Assembly (NCBI GenBank): GCA_025058835.1
Contig: JANXEI010000002.1
Coordinates: forward strand, 1 to 64,000
Source: Acidilobaceae archaeon
Lineage (GTDB): Archaea > Thermoproteota > Thermoprotei_A > Sulfolobales > Acidilobaceae
Direction: 5' to 3'
Length of the DNA: 64,000 nucleotides
The notes beneath the pieces are model-generated. The model was not told the DNA's origin. It searched no databases and saw only the letters and a list, made by a program, of their open reading frames with translations. Shown piece after piece: positions 8,253 through 17,038 of the stretch (positions are counted from its first letter, which is position 1; each line of letters starts with the position of its first letter). The position numbers and the translations under genes were made by a program.

Positions 8253-9311
8253 ATGTCGCGAATATCGATTGCAGGGCTGGGGGTCAGCGGGTCCTTCTTA
8301 GCATATCTGCTGGCCCGGAAGGGGTTCAAGGTGGAGGGTTACGACCTGGCTAGGAGGTACTTCAAGCCTTGCGGGGATGCAATGAGCGTGAAGGAGCTGA
8401 CGAGAAGGGTGGTGAAGGCCACAGGGAGCGAGCTAGCGCAGGCGAGGCGGTTCTCCATAAAGGTGGAGGGGGAGGAGATAGCATACCTTGACCTGAAGCC
8501 CTCCCCGTGGGTCATGGTAGACAAGGGGAAGCTGGTGGGAGCGCTGAGGGAGATGGCAGAGGCCGAGGGGGCCTCGCTAAAGTACGGGAAGCGAGAGCTT
8601 AGAACGGTAACTGTGGATGCCAGAGGCCCCTTCGCAGGGAGGGCGGGCGAGCAGGTCAACGCCATATCTATATTGGCAAGGACTAGGTGGGAGCCGGGAG
8701 AGGTGTCGCTCGACCTCACGGTGAGCAGGAGGGGCACCTTCTGGATCTTCCCCCATGACGAGGACGGCAGAGTAGTCAACTTGGGCGTGGGGTTCGACAG
8801 GTACGTCAAGCCGGGCGTGCTGAGGCAGATAGCGCTCCGTTATTTCACGAGGAAGTTGGGGAGGTTCGAGGAGCTGAGGAGCGGAGTTGCACCGATACTC
8901 ATCTGGAGCCCTGTCAGGCTCAGGAACGGGCCCCTGCTGGTCGGAGAGGCTAGCGGCCTCGTGGGCAGGCTCAACGGCGAAGGGAACAGGATGGCCCTCT
9001 ACAGCGCTGCAGCCCTTGCAGATGCGCTCGCGAGGGGCTACCCTGACGCGGAGAAGGTCCTGGAGGTATACAGGGAGAGGACTATGAGGTTCGTCAACGA
9101 GGTGAGGACCTCCCTGCTGCTCCTAGACCTGGTGGGGAGGTTCCCCGTGCCTCTGATAAAGGAGGCGATGAAGGCCGCGCCCGACGGATTGTGGGAGAGC
9201 TGGCTGAGGACGGAGCTCACGCTAGAGAGGCTCCTCTCCCTCCTCCCCGAGGCCCTCCGCTCTACAGCTCTCTCAGCCTTTGGTAGAGTGCCAGGACAGC
9301 CTCGAGCGTAG
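8253..9311 (+). CDS. geranylgeranyl reductase-like flavoprotein
   Basis: A 352-residue FAD-dependent oxidoreductase resembling archaeal digeranylgeranylglycerophospholipid reductases, which saturate membrane-lipid isoprenoids. The Rossmann dinucleotide fold begins at residue 4 with AGLGVSGSFLAYLL, and a second FAD-contact region LLVGEASGLVGRLNGEGNR is near residues 230-250. It is shorter than typical family members (about 390-450), so another substrate is possible. The open frame runs back to 8043, but the ATG at 8253 starts right at the Rossmann strand and has a TATA-like box 31 bases upstream. Its 3' end overlaps the convergent gene by 50 bases. Confidence 0.75.
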   Translation: MSRISIAGLGVSGSFLAYLLARKGFKVEGYDLARRYFKPCGDAMSVKELTRRVVKATGSELAQARRFSIKVEGEEIAYLDLKPSPWVMVDKGKLVGALREMAEAEGASLKYGKRELRTVTVDARGPFAGRAGEQVNAISILARTRWEPGEVSLDLTVSRRGTFWIFPHDEDGRVVNLGVGFDRYVKPGVLRQIALRYFTRKLGRFEELRSGVAPILIWSPVRLRNGPLLVGEASGLVGRLNGEGNRMALYSAAALADALARGYPDAEKVLEVYRERTMRFVNEVRTSLLLLDLVGRFPVPLIKEAMKAAPDGLWESWLRTELTLERLLSLLPEALRSTALSAFGRVPGQPRA

Positions 9312-9834
9312 CGCTCTTCCCCTTCTTGCAGATAGTGTAGCTGATGACCTCCTCGGAGAGGGCTATCTCGAGCGATGCGTAGGCGTCCTTGATGACCACC
9401 ACCTTCTCCTCCCCCCTCTCTACGACCTCCGGCCTAAGGCCCTCCAGCTCCAGCCTGTTCAAGATCTGGTTGAGCGTAAGCCTAGGGGCCTCGAGCTTCC
9501 CCCCCAGCGTTCCGACCAGCTCCCGGGCCTTGCTGGCGATCTGGGGGCACTCCCTGTACTCCTCTGCGAGAGCCTTCAAGATGTCCTCGAGCACGCCGGT
9601 CATGCCTATGCTCCTCACGTATTTCACGAGATCGAACCACTCCTCGCTAGAGAGGTATTCCGCTATCCTCCCTGGGTCACCCCCGTAAACGCTGAAGTTG
9701 TACTTGTCTTCCCCCCTCCCTATCCTCTCCTTTATGTCCTCCAACACCCTCGCCGGCATCTTGTGCGCGTAGTCCATGAGCACCCTGTTCACTATGTGCC
9801 TGAGGAAGTCCTTCCTCGCGGCGCACTGTCTCAA
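9262..9834 (-). CDS. uncharacterised protein
   Basis: A 190-residue, mostly helical protein of unknown function. A possible start at 9918 would cover the start of the divergent gene, so I chose TTG 9834, which follows a gggggag ribosome site and lies about 35 bases from the TATA-like cttatagg. Residues about 50-110 form two amphipathic helices, and the C-terminal 60 residues look like an alpha/beta domain (VVVIKDAYASLEIALSEEVISYTIC). Its 3' end overlaps the flavoprotein gene. Confidence 0.6.
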   Translation of the reverse strand: MRQCAARKDFLRHIVNRVLMDYAHKMPARVLEDIKERIGRGEDKYNFSVYGGDPGRIAEYLSSEEWFDLVKYVRSIGMTGVLEDILKALAEEYRECPQIASKARELVGTLGGKLEAPRLTLNQILNRLELEGLRPEVVERGEEKVVVIKDAYASLEIALSEEVISYTICKKGKSATLEAVLALYQRLREL

Positions 9835-9904
9835 GGCACGCTCCCCCGAGGAGGGGAGAGGGGAGCCTATAAGGACAATGAGAGGCCAGTATGATGGGAG
9901 GTCG

Positions 9905-11053
9905 ATGTATAGGCTCACGTTGCTCTATTACCTGCTTACGGCTTCGATAGCCCTCCTCTCCTCCCTTTACATAGTATGGGAGGCCTACTCCCTAGCATCT
10001 TCCTACAGGGAAGAGTACGTGACAGATGAGATATACTACGTAGATACGGCAAGGAGGTTGCTGGAGAGGGTCTTCGGGGTGGACGTAGAGGGGAGGTACA
10101 GCAACAGGACAAGGGAGGACTACTTCAACCTGGAGCACCCTCCCCTCGGCAAGTACGTTATAGCGGCAAGCATGGCCCTCTGCGGAGACGTGCCGATGTG
10201 CTGGAGGATGCCGGGCATCATAGCAGGGGGGCTCATGCCTCTAGTGCTCTATGCAGCATACGCCACGACCCGTCACCCTCTGGGACCCGCAGCAGGGGCC
10301 CTGGCTGCCCTCTCCCTGGCAGCAGACCCCATAGTCTCTGCCACAGCCAGCGTTGCCATGCTGGACATCCAGCTCTCCTTCCTCACAGCCCTCTCCATAG
10401 CCTTTGCCGTCAGGGGACTCTACGGCCTCTCCCTGCTCTCCGGGGCCCTCTCCCTTAACGTGAAGATCAGCGGCTTCGGTACCTTCATGGGATCTATCAT
10501 GAACCTCTACAGGGTGGAGGGGAGGAGGGAGAGGATCAGGCTCATGGCTCTTGGCACTCTTGCAGCCCTCTCCCTCTCCCTCCTCCTCCATGCTCCCCTC
10601 ATGGCCTACTTCGGCCCCGGGGAGATAGCGAGGGAGACCCTAGAGGCAGTGAAGTGGCATACGAGCAGCAGGCCAGAAGGCCCTCCCTCCTCCAGCCCCT
10701 CCGGTTGGCTGTTCAACGTGGCTCCCTTCCCCTTCTCTTACGACCCGAGGCCTGTGCTGGCAGAGGTGAACACTGCCATCCACCTCCTGGCGCTCTCCTT
10801 CAGCGTCTTTGCAGTGCTGAACCACGTGTTCTCTCCCTCCCACCCCTACAGGCTGAGCGCCCCCCTCTTCTACGCTGCCATAACCGTGGCCTACTGGGCA
10901 GTGTTCATAGCGGGCAACAGGACCCTCTACAGCTTCTACGCAGTGCAGCTGTCGCCGGCTGCAGCAGGAGCGGTGGCAGAGCTCATGCTCCTCCTCTGGG
11001 ACGGGAGGGGGCTGGGAGATGAGGGTCACAATAGCTCAGATAGGGCTCTCTGA
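9905..11053 (+). CDS. polytopic membrane glycosyltransferase (PMT/GT39-like)
   Basis: A 382-residue integral membrane protein of the dolichyl-phosphate-mannose transferase superfamily. After the first transmembrane helix it has an acidic pair in VTDEIYYVDTARRLL and then HPPLGKY, the loop motif typical of GT39/ArnT-type enzymes that move sugars from a polyprenyl-phosphate donor on the outer face. About nine more hydrophobic helices follow. ATG 9905 lies about 34 bases from a TATA-like cctataagg and follows ggagg; ATG 9878 is less likely. It overlaps the downstream nitrilase gene by 35 bases, implying one operon. The acceptor is not predictable. Confidence 0.75.
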   Translation: MYRLTLLYYLLTASIALLSSLYIVWEAYSLASSYREEYVTDEIYYVDTARRLLERVFGVDVEGRYSNRTREDYFNLEHPPLGKYVIAASMALCGDVPMCWRMPGIIAGGLMPLVLYAAYATTRHPLGPAAGALAALSLAADPIVSATASVAMLDIQLSFLTALSIAFAVRGLYGLSLLSGALSLNVKISGFGTFMGSIMNLYRVEGRRERIRLMALGTLAALSLSLLLHAPLMAYFGPGEIARETLEAVKWHTSSRPEGPPSSSPSGWLFNVAPFPFSYDPRPVLAEVNTAIHLLALSFSVFAVLNHVFSPSHPYRLSAPLFYAAITVAYWAVFIAGNRTLYSFYAVQLSPAAAGAVAELMLLLWDGRGLGDEGHNSSDRAL

Positions 11054-11777
11054 GAGGCCGTTGGAGGCCTTGAAAAAGGCCTTGAGGGGGGAGGAGCTAG
11101 GGGATCTGGTCCTCCTCCCAGAGCACTGGTTCTCTGCGACAAGGAGCGGGAGGAGCATAGAGGAGTACGAGGAAGCTGTGTTGAAGATCCGGCAGGAGCT
11201 GGGCGTGGAGGTGCTGGGCGGGCTGAACACGGTAAGGGACAGGGACGGGGAGCTGAGGAGCATAGGCCTTGCAGCCGTTGGCGATAAGGTGCTGAGGGTT
11301 TGCGAGAAGGTCCACCCCTCAAAGGCCACGGGGGAGAGGGAATTGGTGAGGGGCGGCAGGCTCCTCCCGCCCCTGCAGATAGGTAAGTGGAGCATAGGCT
11401 GCATAGCCTGCGTGGACATATTCTATCCAGAGATAGCGAGGGGGCTGGTCAGCAGGGGGGCTAACGTGCTCTACAACCCCTCCAGCATCACCCTCGACAG
11501 GGTAGAGGGGTGGCTCGCTTCAGTGAGGGCAAGGGCTGAGGAGAACGTAGCATATGCCATAGGGGTCAACTCTGTGGGCAACAGGTATCCAGATGGGAGA
11601 GTGACGGGGGGGACCAGCGCGGTGTTCAGCCCTTACGGAAGGGTAAAGGCTCTCCTCCCGAACGCCGTTGGAGCAGTGACGGTGAGCCTCAGGGCAGAGG
11701 AGGTGGAGGAAGCCCTAGCGAGGTGGGCTTTCAGGGAGGACTTCGAGAAGCACTACTCCCATCTCTACAAATCCTAA
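11019..11777 (+). CDS. carbon-nitrogen hydrolase (nitrilase superfamily)
   Basis: A 252-residue amidase-like protein with the full nitrilase-superfamily triad: Glu35 in LLPEHW, Lys97 in CEKVHP, and Cys131 in IACVDIFYPE. Such enzymes cleave amides or nitriles of small molecules, for example omega-amidases or N-carbamoylases; the substrate is unknown here. The gene starts 35 bases inside the end of the membrane glycosyltransferase gene, so the two are probably cotranscribed. Glutamine synthetase follows after a 52-base gap that contains its own promoter. Confidence 0.85.
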   Translation: MRVTIAQIGLSERPLEALKKALRGEELGDLVLLPEHWFSATRSGRSIEEYEEAVLKIRQELGVEVLGGLNTVRDRDGELRSIGLAAVGDKVLRVCEKVHPSKATGERELVRGGRLLPPLQIGKWSIGCIACVDIFYPEIARGLVSRGANVLYNPSSITLDRVEGWLASVRARAEENVAYAIGVNSVGNRYPDGRVTGGTSAVFSPYGRVKALLPNAVGAVTVSLRAEEVEEALARWAFREDFEKHYSHLYKS

Positions 11778-11781
11778 CAAA

Positions 11782-11794
11782 AAGCTTATAAGCA
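11782..11794 (+). promoter_or_regulatory. TATA-like promoter of glnA
   Basis: An A-rich run followed by gcttataagc matches the archaeal BRE/TATA pattern. It lies about 42 bases before the ATG at 11830, leaving a leader of roughly 15 bases that contains gagg. Confidence 0.55.
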
Positions 11795-11829
11795 TTGAAA
11801 CGCCGATCCCTCTTGCCCGTGATAGAGGA

Positions 11830-13158
11830 ATGAGCGGGCCTAGCTTGATGGTACAACTACAATACACGGACATACTGGGCTTCCTCCGCGGCGTGGAAGT
11901 AGTGTACGAGAAGGCCAACGGGAGCGAGTTCCCTGGCGCCTTTGACGGGAGCAGCGTGGGGATGGCGGACATAGAGGAGAGCGACCTCCTCCTGAAGCCC
12001 TTGCCCTATAGCTTGAAGCCGGTCCCGTGGGCGCAGGACCTCTGGAGGGCCCTTGCCGTAGTCCACAAGCCGAGCAAGGAGAGGCATACAAAAGACCCGA
12101 GGTTGGCTGCAGAGAGGGCCCTCCAGTACTCGAGGGAGCTCGGCTACGAGCCAATAGTGGGGGCGGAGCTGGAGTTCTTCCTTGTTCAGGAGGTGAAAGT
12201 GAGCGTGTTCAACAACTACTCGGGCTCCAGCGTGAGGATACGCTCTGCAGAGAGCCCTGCAGCAGGCAGGGCCTACTTCGGCATGGCAAAGCTGTCCTAC
12301 CACACCGTGGAGCCCATGGACTCCCTTCTCAGCTTCAGGCTCGAGTACTCCAAAGCCCTCAGGGCGCTGGGCTACTCCAGCGAGGTGGCCCACCACGAGG
12401 TCGCCGTTTCGCAAGTGGAGTCCTCGTTAGGCGCGGGCGATCCCCCCTTCGTGGGGGACGAGGTGGTGACGGCAAAGTGGGTGGCCAGGAACGTGGCGAA
12501 GCAGCTGGGGCTAACGGCGATATTCATGCCTAAACCCTTCTACGGGGACAACGGGAGCGGGATGCACCTCCACATGAGCCTCTGGAGCGGGGACAGGAAC
12601 CTGTTCTACGAGGATGGGCTGAGTCAAACTGCTAGGTACTTCATAGGCGGCCTGCTGGAGCATGCCTCAAGCCTTGCTGCACTCGTCGCCCCCACCACGA
12701 ACAGCTACAAGAGGCTGGTGCCGGGCTACGAGGCCCCCGTGTACAAGACCTGGGGCTATTACAACAGGAGCGCTGTGGTCAGGATCCCTGCTGCCTCGAA
12801 CCACAAGAAGACGAGGGTAGAGTTCAGGGCACCCGATCCCTCAGCTAACCCGTACCTTGCTATAGCCGCAACGCTAATGGCCGGCCTGGACGGCGTCAGG
12901 AGAAAGATAGATCCGGGGGAGCCCTACGCGAAGAACGCCTACAAGCTCAGCGAGGAGGAGCGGAGGAGGCTAGGGATCGGAACCCTCCCCGGAAGCCTGA
13001 GGGAGGCGCTGGAGGAGCTCGAGTCAGACAACGAGTACCTCAAGCCAGCCTTCAGCAGGGAGCTGCTCGAGGCCTACGTCGAGCTAAAGAAGAAGGAGGT
13101 GAGGGACGTGGAGCTAAGGCCTCACCCCTACGAGTACTATCTGTATCTTAACCTCTGA
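11830..13158 (+). CDS. glnA: glutamine synthetase family protein, divergent
   Basis: A 442-residue GS type I protein. FDGSSVGMADIEESDLLLKP at residues 39-58 marks the beta-grasp domain; GAELEFFL (111-118), FMPKPFYGDNGSGMHLHMS (232-250) and YKRLVPGYEAPV mark the catalytic barrel. It normally makes glutamine from glutamate, ammonia and ATP. Two regions are unusual: the HHEVATAGQ-NE segment reads HHEVAVSQVE (188-197), apparently one residue short, and the usual CDI/CDV strand is replaced near 76-82. It could be a true synthetase or a GS-like ligase with another amine. It is followed by nadE and transporter genes. Confidence 0.8.
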   Translation: MSGPSLMVQLQYTDILGFLRGVEVVYEKANGSEFPGAFDGSSVGMADIEESDLLLKPLPYSLKPVPWAQDLWRALAVVHKPSKERHTKDPRLAAERALQYSRELGYEPIVGAELEFFLVQEVKVSVFNNYSGSSVRIRSAESPAAGRAYFGMAKLSYHTVEPMDSLLSFRLEYSKALRALGYSSEVAHHEVAVSQVESSLGAGDPPFVGDEVVTAKWVARNVAKQLGLTAIFMPKPFYGDNGSGMHLHMSLWSGDRNLFYEDGLSQTARYFIGGLLEHASSLAALVAPTTNSYKRLVPGYEAPVYKTWGYYNRSAVVRIPAASNHKKTRVEFRAPDPSANPYLAIAATLMAGLDGVRRKIDPGEPYAKNAYKLSEEERRRLGIGTLPGSLREALEELESDNEYLKPAFSRELLEAYVELKKKEVRDVELRPHPYEYYLYLNL

Positions 13159-13179
13159 TCTCCTCTACGGGGCAGAGCT

Positions 13180-13989
13180 GTGATCTCTCTGGAGAGCGCC
13201 CTGAAGATAGACTACCGGAAGGTGGAGGACCACCTAGGGGAGTTCTTGAGGAGGGAGCTGGAGGCCTCCGGCAGGAAGGGATACGTCGTAGGCCTCAGCG
13301 GCGGGGTGGACTCGGCAGCCTCCTTTGCCCTAGCCGCGAGGAGCATAGGCAAGGAGAGGGTGCTCCCCCTCATCATGCCCGACTCCACCGTAACCCCAAA
13401 GGGGGACGTGGAGGACGCAAAGGCCCTGGCAACCCAGTTCGGGACCAGCTATCATGTCATAGACATAGCTCCCATCATTGACGTTTACCGAGGGGCCCTC
13501 CCCATCTACGAATCTGAGGAGGCCGACAGGACGGCCCTCGGCAACTTGAGGGCAAGGGTGAGGATGAACATACTTTACTACTACGCAAACAAGCGAGACT
13601 ACCTCGTGCTAGGCACGGGGGACAGGAGCGAAATACTCATAGGCTACTTCACAAAGTACGGGGATGCAGCTGTGGACGTGTCGCCCTTGGCGATCCTCTA
13701 CAAGACCCAAGTCAGGAGGTTCGCCCTTCACCTGGGGGTGCCCGAGGCCATAGCGCTCAAGCCCAGCTCCCCTAGGCTCTGGGAGGACCACGAGGCAGAG
13801 AGGGAGCTAGGGTTGAGGTACGAGGAAATAGATCTCGTGCTCTACTCTCACTTCGACCTGGGCGTGCCCTGGGAGGAGATCCCTGCAAAGACGGGAGTTA
13901 GGGAGGAGCTGGTGGAGAGGGTGAGGAAGCTGCACATGGCCAGCGCCCACAAGAGGCTGGGAGCGCGGTTCCCGGAACCCCTGAGATGA
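13180..13989 (+). CDS. nadE: NAD+ synthetase, ammonia-dependent
   Basis: A 269-residue NadE that amidates deamido-NAD to NAD using ATP. The PP-loop SGGVDS is at residues 40-45 and GTGDRSE at 145-151; the C-terminal DHEAERELGLRYEEID segment is also typical. There is no N-terminal glutaminase domain, so it takes free ammonia. It starts at GTG 13180, 21 bases after the glutamine synthetase stop, and ends overlapping the MFS gene by four bases (ATGA), so these three genes look like one operon built around nitrogen supply. Confidence 0.92.
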   Translation: MISLESALKIDYRKVEDHLGEFLRRELEASGRKGYVVGLSGGVDSAASFALAARSIGKERVLPLIMPDSTVTPKGDVEDAKALATQFGTSYHVIDIAPIIDVYRGALPIYESEEADRTALGNLRARVRMNILYYYANKRDYLVLGTGDRSEILIGYFTKYGDAAVDVSPLAILYKTQVRRFALHLGVPEAIALKPSSPRLWEDHEAERELGLRYEEIDLVLYSHFDLGVPWEEIPAKTGVREELVERVRKLHMASAHKRLGARFPEPLR

Positions 13990-15074
13990 AGCTCTACGTC
14001 TTCCTCCTCCTCTCCCTCGTCTCCCTGTTAGCTGACATGACATACGAGGGGGGCAGGAGCGTCTCTGGGCCCTACCTGGAGGCGCTGGGGGCTGCCCTCC
14101 TGACGGCAGGGGGGCTCAGCCTAGGGGAGATGATCTCTTATGCCTTCCGCTCCCTCGGCGGCTTCATAGCCCAGAGGGGAGGGAGCAGGGGCTACTGGTC
14201 GATCCTCCTGCTCGGCTATGCGACGAACCTAGCCATACCTGCGCTGGCCTTCGCCCCCAGCTGGGAGGCAGCCTTTGGGCTGTACTTGGTGGAGAGGGCG
14301 GGGAAGGGGCTGAGGACGCCAGTTAGGGACGCGATATTGGCAGAGGTCTCTGCAGGCATGGGGAGGGGGAAGGCCTTTGCCCTCCATGAGCTCCTGGACC
14401 AGATGGGAGCCATCCTCGGGCCCCTTGCGGTGGCGCTGCTGCTCCCGAGGGGGTACGGGGTTGCCCTCCTCTCGCTCTCCCTGCCAGCCCTCCTCTCCCT
14501 CCTGCTGGTCCTCCTCGCCTGGAGGTCCTATCCTAGGCTTGAGTCAGCAAGGCCCGCGCCCAGCTCTCCTGCAAAGGGGCTCTTGCCCCTATACCTCTCT
14601 ATGGCCCTCGCTATGTTTTCCTTCGCCCACTGGGGGCAGGCATCCTACTTGCTCAACGAGCTGGGAGCAGAAAGGGTGGCCATGCTATATGCGATTGCCA
14701 TGACCGTTGACGCCCTCTCCTCCCTCCCCCTCGGCATAGCGCTGGACAGGCTGGGCCTCAGGGTGCTCCCCCTCCTCCCAGTCCTTACCCTCCTCTCTAC
14801 CCTGACCCTGCTCTACGCTAGCCCCCTAGCCTTTGTCCTCCTCTGGGGAACGGCTATGGCAGCCATAGAGGTCCTCCCGAGGGCTGCCCTGGCAGTCCTC
14901 ACGAGGCCAGAGGAGAGGGGATCGGCCTATTCCCTCCTCTACTTCTACATGGGTCTTGGGTGGGCCTCGGGCAACATAGCCTCTGCCGCGTTCCCCCAGA
15001 TGGCACCATACTTCCTCCTGCTCTCCGCCCTCCTCTCCTTCGGGGGGCTCCTCCTCTATACTAAGAGGATTTAG
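13986..15074 (+). CDS. MFS transporter
   Basis: A 362-residue polytopic membrane protein with about eleven or twelve helices. Between the second and third helices is the short GGFIAQRGGSRG loop that resembles MFS motif A, and ERAGKGLRTPVRDAILAE near residues 107-124 is typical of a subgroup of archaeal and bacterial MFS permeases. No substrate can be inferred. Its ATG overlaps the nadE stop, so it is translationally coupled. The MFS fold is normally near 400 residues, so this is a compact member. Confidence 0.8.
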   Translation: MKLYVFLLLSLVSLLADMTYEGGRSVSGPYLEALGAALLTAGGLSLGEMISYAFRSLGGFIAQRGGSRGYWSILLLGYATNLAIPALAFAPSWEAAFGLYLVERAGKGLRTPVRDAILAEVSAGMGRGKAFALHELLDQMGAILGPLAVALLLPRGYGVALLSLSLPALLSLLLVLLAWRSYPRLESARPAPSSPAKGLLPLYLSMALAMFSFAHWGQASYLLNELGAERVAMLYAIAMTVDALSSLPLGIALDRLGLRVLPLLPVLTLLSTLTLLYASPLAFVLLWGTAMAAIEVLPRAALAVLTRPEERGSAYSLLYFYMGLGWASGNIASAAFPQMAPYFLLLSALLSFGGLLLYTKRI

Positions 15075-15096
15075 CCTCCTAGAGAGAGGGGAAGCG

Positions 15097-15468
15097 GTGC
15101 GAGAGATGGGAGAGGAGCTCAAGGTGGAGTACACCTCCACCGTCTTCTACGTGAAGTTCGGGGACGGGAGCAAGGCCTTCTTGAGGTACAGCATTGAGGG
15201 GGACAAGATGGCGCTCATAGAGACCTACACGCCTCCCCAGCACAGGGGAAAGGGGGTCGCCAAGCTCATGGTCGACAAGGCCGTTGAGGTGGCGCAGGGG
15301 AGGGGGCTCAAGATAGTGCCCATATGCTCCTACTCAGTACAGTACTTCCTGAAGAACCCCGACAAGAGGGGCCTCCTCGCCGAGCCTTACGCTAGCATGA
15401 AAGAAGAGGACATGAAGAAGTACTTTGAGGAAAGGCTTGCAGCAGAAAAAGCTAAGGAAAAAGGTTAG
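15097..15468 (+). CDS. GNAT-type N-acetyltransferase
   Basis: A 123-residue protein of the short GNAT group (COG2388-like). The acetyl-CoA loop reads PPQHRGKGVAKLMVDKA near residues 46-62, followed by a long helix and the conserved VPICSYSVQYFLKNPD segment typical of these mini-acetyltransferases. The C-terminal 20 residues are a charged helix. I use GTG 15097, six bases after gagaggggaa; ATG 15106 is possible. It probably belongs to the glnA-nadE-MFS operon. Its stop overlaps the convergent NrfD gene by four bases. Confidence 0.82.
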   Translation: MREMGEELKVEYTSTVFYVKFGDGSKAFLRYSIEGDKMALIETYTPPQHRGKGVAKLMVDKAVEVAQGRGLKIVPICSYSVQYFLKNPDKRGLLAEPYASMKEEDMKKYFEERLAAEKAKEKG

Positions 15469-16337
15469 ATGACGGGGAACTCCCAGGCCCCTGCCTCGAG
15501 CAGGAGGAGCCTTAGCACGAAGATCGTTATCAACCCTATGGCTCCTGCTATTATTGGCACGTACCTCGTCCTGAACCAGAACATGTTTGCTGCAAGGCTC
15601 ACCACGGCTAGTACAGAGAGCAGCAGGGTTACCTGGAAGAGGCCGCTGCCCAGCACCTTTGTTGCAGAGGCATGAGCCGCGGGGCTGCCGAGGAGGGAGA
15701 CCATCAGGTGGGCAAGGTATACGGCAACCAGGAGGGCTAGGGAGGAGAGGAGGGCAAAGCTGACCCTCTGGTCGGCGGGCCTAATGAAGGCGTACAGGGA
15801 GGAACCTCCAGCTATGCCCATGAAGAGGGCTATTGCTGGCAGGGCAGCGCTGTGCCAGAAGGGTATGCCCCTCTCGTAAGACATGAGGAGGCCTGTGTAG
15901 AGGGACACGAAGACTCCGGCAAGGATCATGAGGACTCCGAGGGCGTTCATGAAAGCGCTGCTGTGGCTCAGAGGGCTGAGCCTGCTCAGCAACGGTACCT
16001 TCAGGCTGGGGAGAACTGCGAAGAGGGCAAAGAGGGCTGAGAGGGCTATGAGGGAGCTCATGCCTATGCCTCCGTAAAGCATCCAGCTCCTGGGCTGCGG
16101 GCTCAGGAAGAGGAGGTAGGAGGCCTCTGGCTTCAGCAGGTGGAGGTTTAGAATTATCAGGGAGAAGACGGGGAGCACTGCAGCTACTGCAGCGCCTATC
16201 ACCGCGTCCCGGAGCTGACCCTCCCGATAGCTGAGGTAGGCGAAGAGGGTGGAGAAGCTGGCTATGGCTAGGAAGGTCATCTCAAGAGCTATGTCCCAGC
16301 CCCACACGTCGTTGAACACTATGTTCTCCATCCCCAT
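15465..16337 (-). CDS. NrfD/PsrC-like membrane subunit
   Basis: A roughly 290-residue membrane protein with eight hydrophobic helices, matching the NrfD/PsrC family that anchors molybdoenzyme complexes and exchanges electrons with the quinone pool. The helix ending in YTGLLMSYERGIPFWHSAALP is a family hallmark. It is the last gene of a three-gene operon after the catalytic and Fe-S subunits. Its ATG at 16337 overlaps the Fe-S stop as TGATG, indicating coupling; ATG 16331 is an alternative. It would take electrons from menaquinol toward the outside-facing catalytic subunit, or the reverse. Confidence 0.85.
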   Translation of the reverse strand: MGMENIVFNDVWGWDIALEMTFLAIASFSTLFAYLSYREGQLRDAVIGAAVAAVLPVFSLIILNLHLLKPEASYLLFLSPQPRSWMLYGGIGMSSLIALSALFALFAVLPSLKVPLLSRLSPLSHSSAFMNALGVLMILAGVFVSLYTGLLMSYERGIPFWHSAALPAIALFMGIAGGSSLYAFIRPADQRVSFALLSSLALLVAVYLAHLMVSLLGSPAAHASATKVLGSGLFQVTLLLSVLAVVSLAANMFWFRTRYVPIIAGAIGLITIFVLRLLLLEAGAWEFPVI

Positions 16338-17032
16338 CACCTCACGTAATAGACCAGGCCCTCCGTCTTCAGGTCAGGCCTAAGCTGCTTTGCCTTGCCG
16401 CTCCTGACTAGCTCTGCCACAGGGTCGTTGGGGTCATCGAGGTCCCCGAACATCCTGGCCTTGGTGGGGCAGACCTCCACGCACGAGGGTATCCACTCGC
16501 CAAGCTCCTTCCTGTGGTAGCAGAGGGTACACTTGTCCACGGCCCTCTCTGCCGTGGCCCACTCGTTTGGCACGGGCGGCTTGAAGAGCTTTATCCTGAG
16601 CTCTGTCTTGCTGTACCTCTCCTCCACCTCCTTCATGTTGAAGGTCTTCTTGGCCTTCTCCAAATCTCCTGCCTTCACCTTGTACCTAGCTCCATATGGG
16701 CAGGCTATGATGCAGTAGGCACAGCCTATGCACTTGTCCTTGTTTATCAGCACCACTCCCTCGGGGGTCTTGTAGGTTGCCCTGGTCGGGCAGACCCTCT
16801 CACACGGCGTGTCCTGGCAGTGGAAGCAGAGGAGCGGCATGAAGGTCCTCCGGGGCCTCGGCTCCTCCCTCTCTATCCAGGAGACCCAGGTCCTGAGGCG
16901 CTGTGTCTGAGGCCATGCCTCTGGGTCGCTCTTGGCCAGGGTGAACAGCACGCCGTGCTCTATGGAACACGCTGCTACACAGGCCATGCAAGCCACACAT
17001 CTCTTCGGGTCAACCACGAAGACGGGCCTCAC
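16337..17032 (-). CDS. four-cluster Fe-S subunit of molybdoenzyme (PsrB/DmsB-like)
   Basis: A 231-residue electron-transfer subunit with sixteen cysteines in four [4Fe-4S] sets: Cys12/15/18/22, Cys69/72/77/81, Cys101/104/107/111 and Cys168/171/184/188. This is the classic DMSO/polysulfide/tetrathionate reductase beta subunit that wires the catalytic subunit to the NrfD membrane subunit. It lacks its own export signal, as expected if it travels through Tat bound to the catalytic subunit. It starts at GTG 17032, six bases after the catalytic gene, and its stop overlaps the NrfD start. Confidence 0.92.
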   Translation of the reverse strand: MRPVFVVDPKRCVACMACVAACSIEHGVLFTLAKSDPEAWPQTQRLRTWVSWIEREEPRPRRTFMPLLCFHCQDTPCERVCPTRATYKTPEGVVLINKDKCIGCAYCIIACPYGARYKVKAGDLEKAKKTFNMKEVEERYSKTELRIKLFKPPVPNEWATAERAVDKCTLCYHRKELGEWIPSCVEVCPTKARMFGDLDDPNDPVAELVRSGKAKQLRPDLKTEGLVYYVR

Positions 17033-17038
17033 CCCTCA

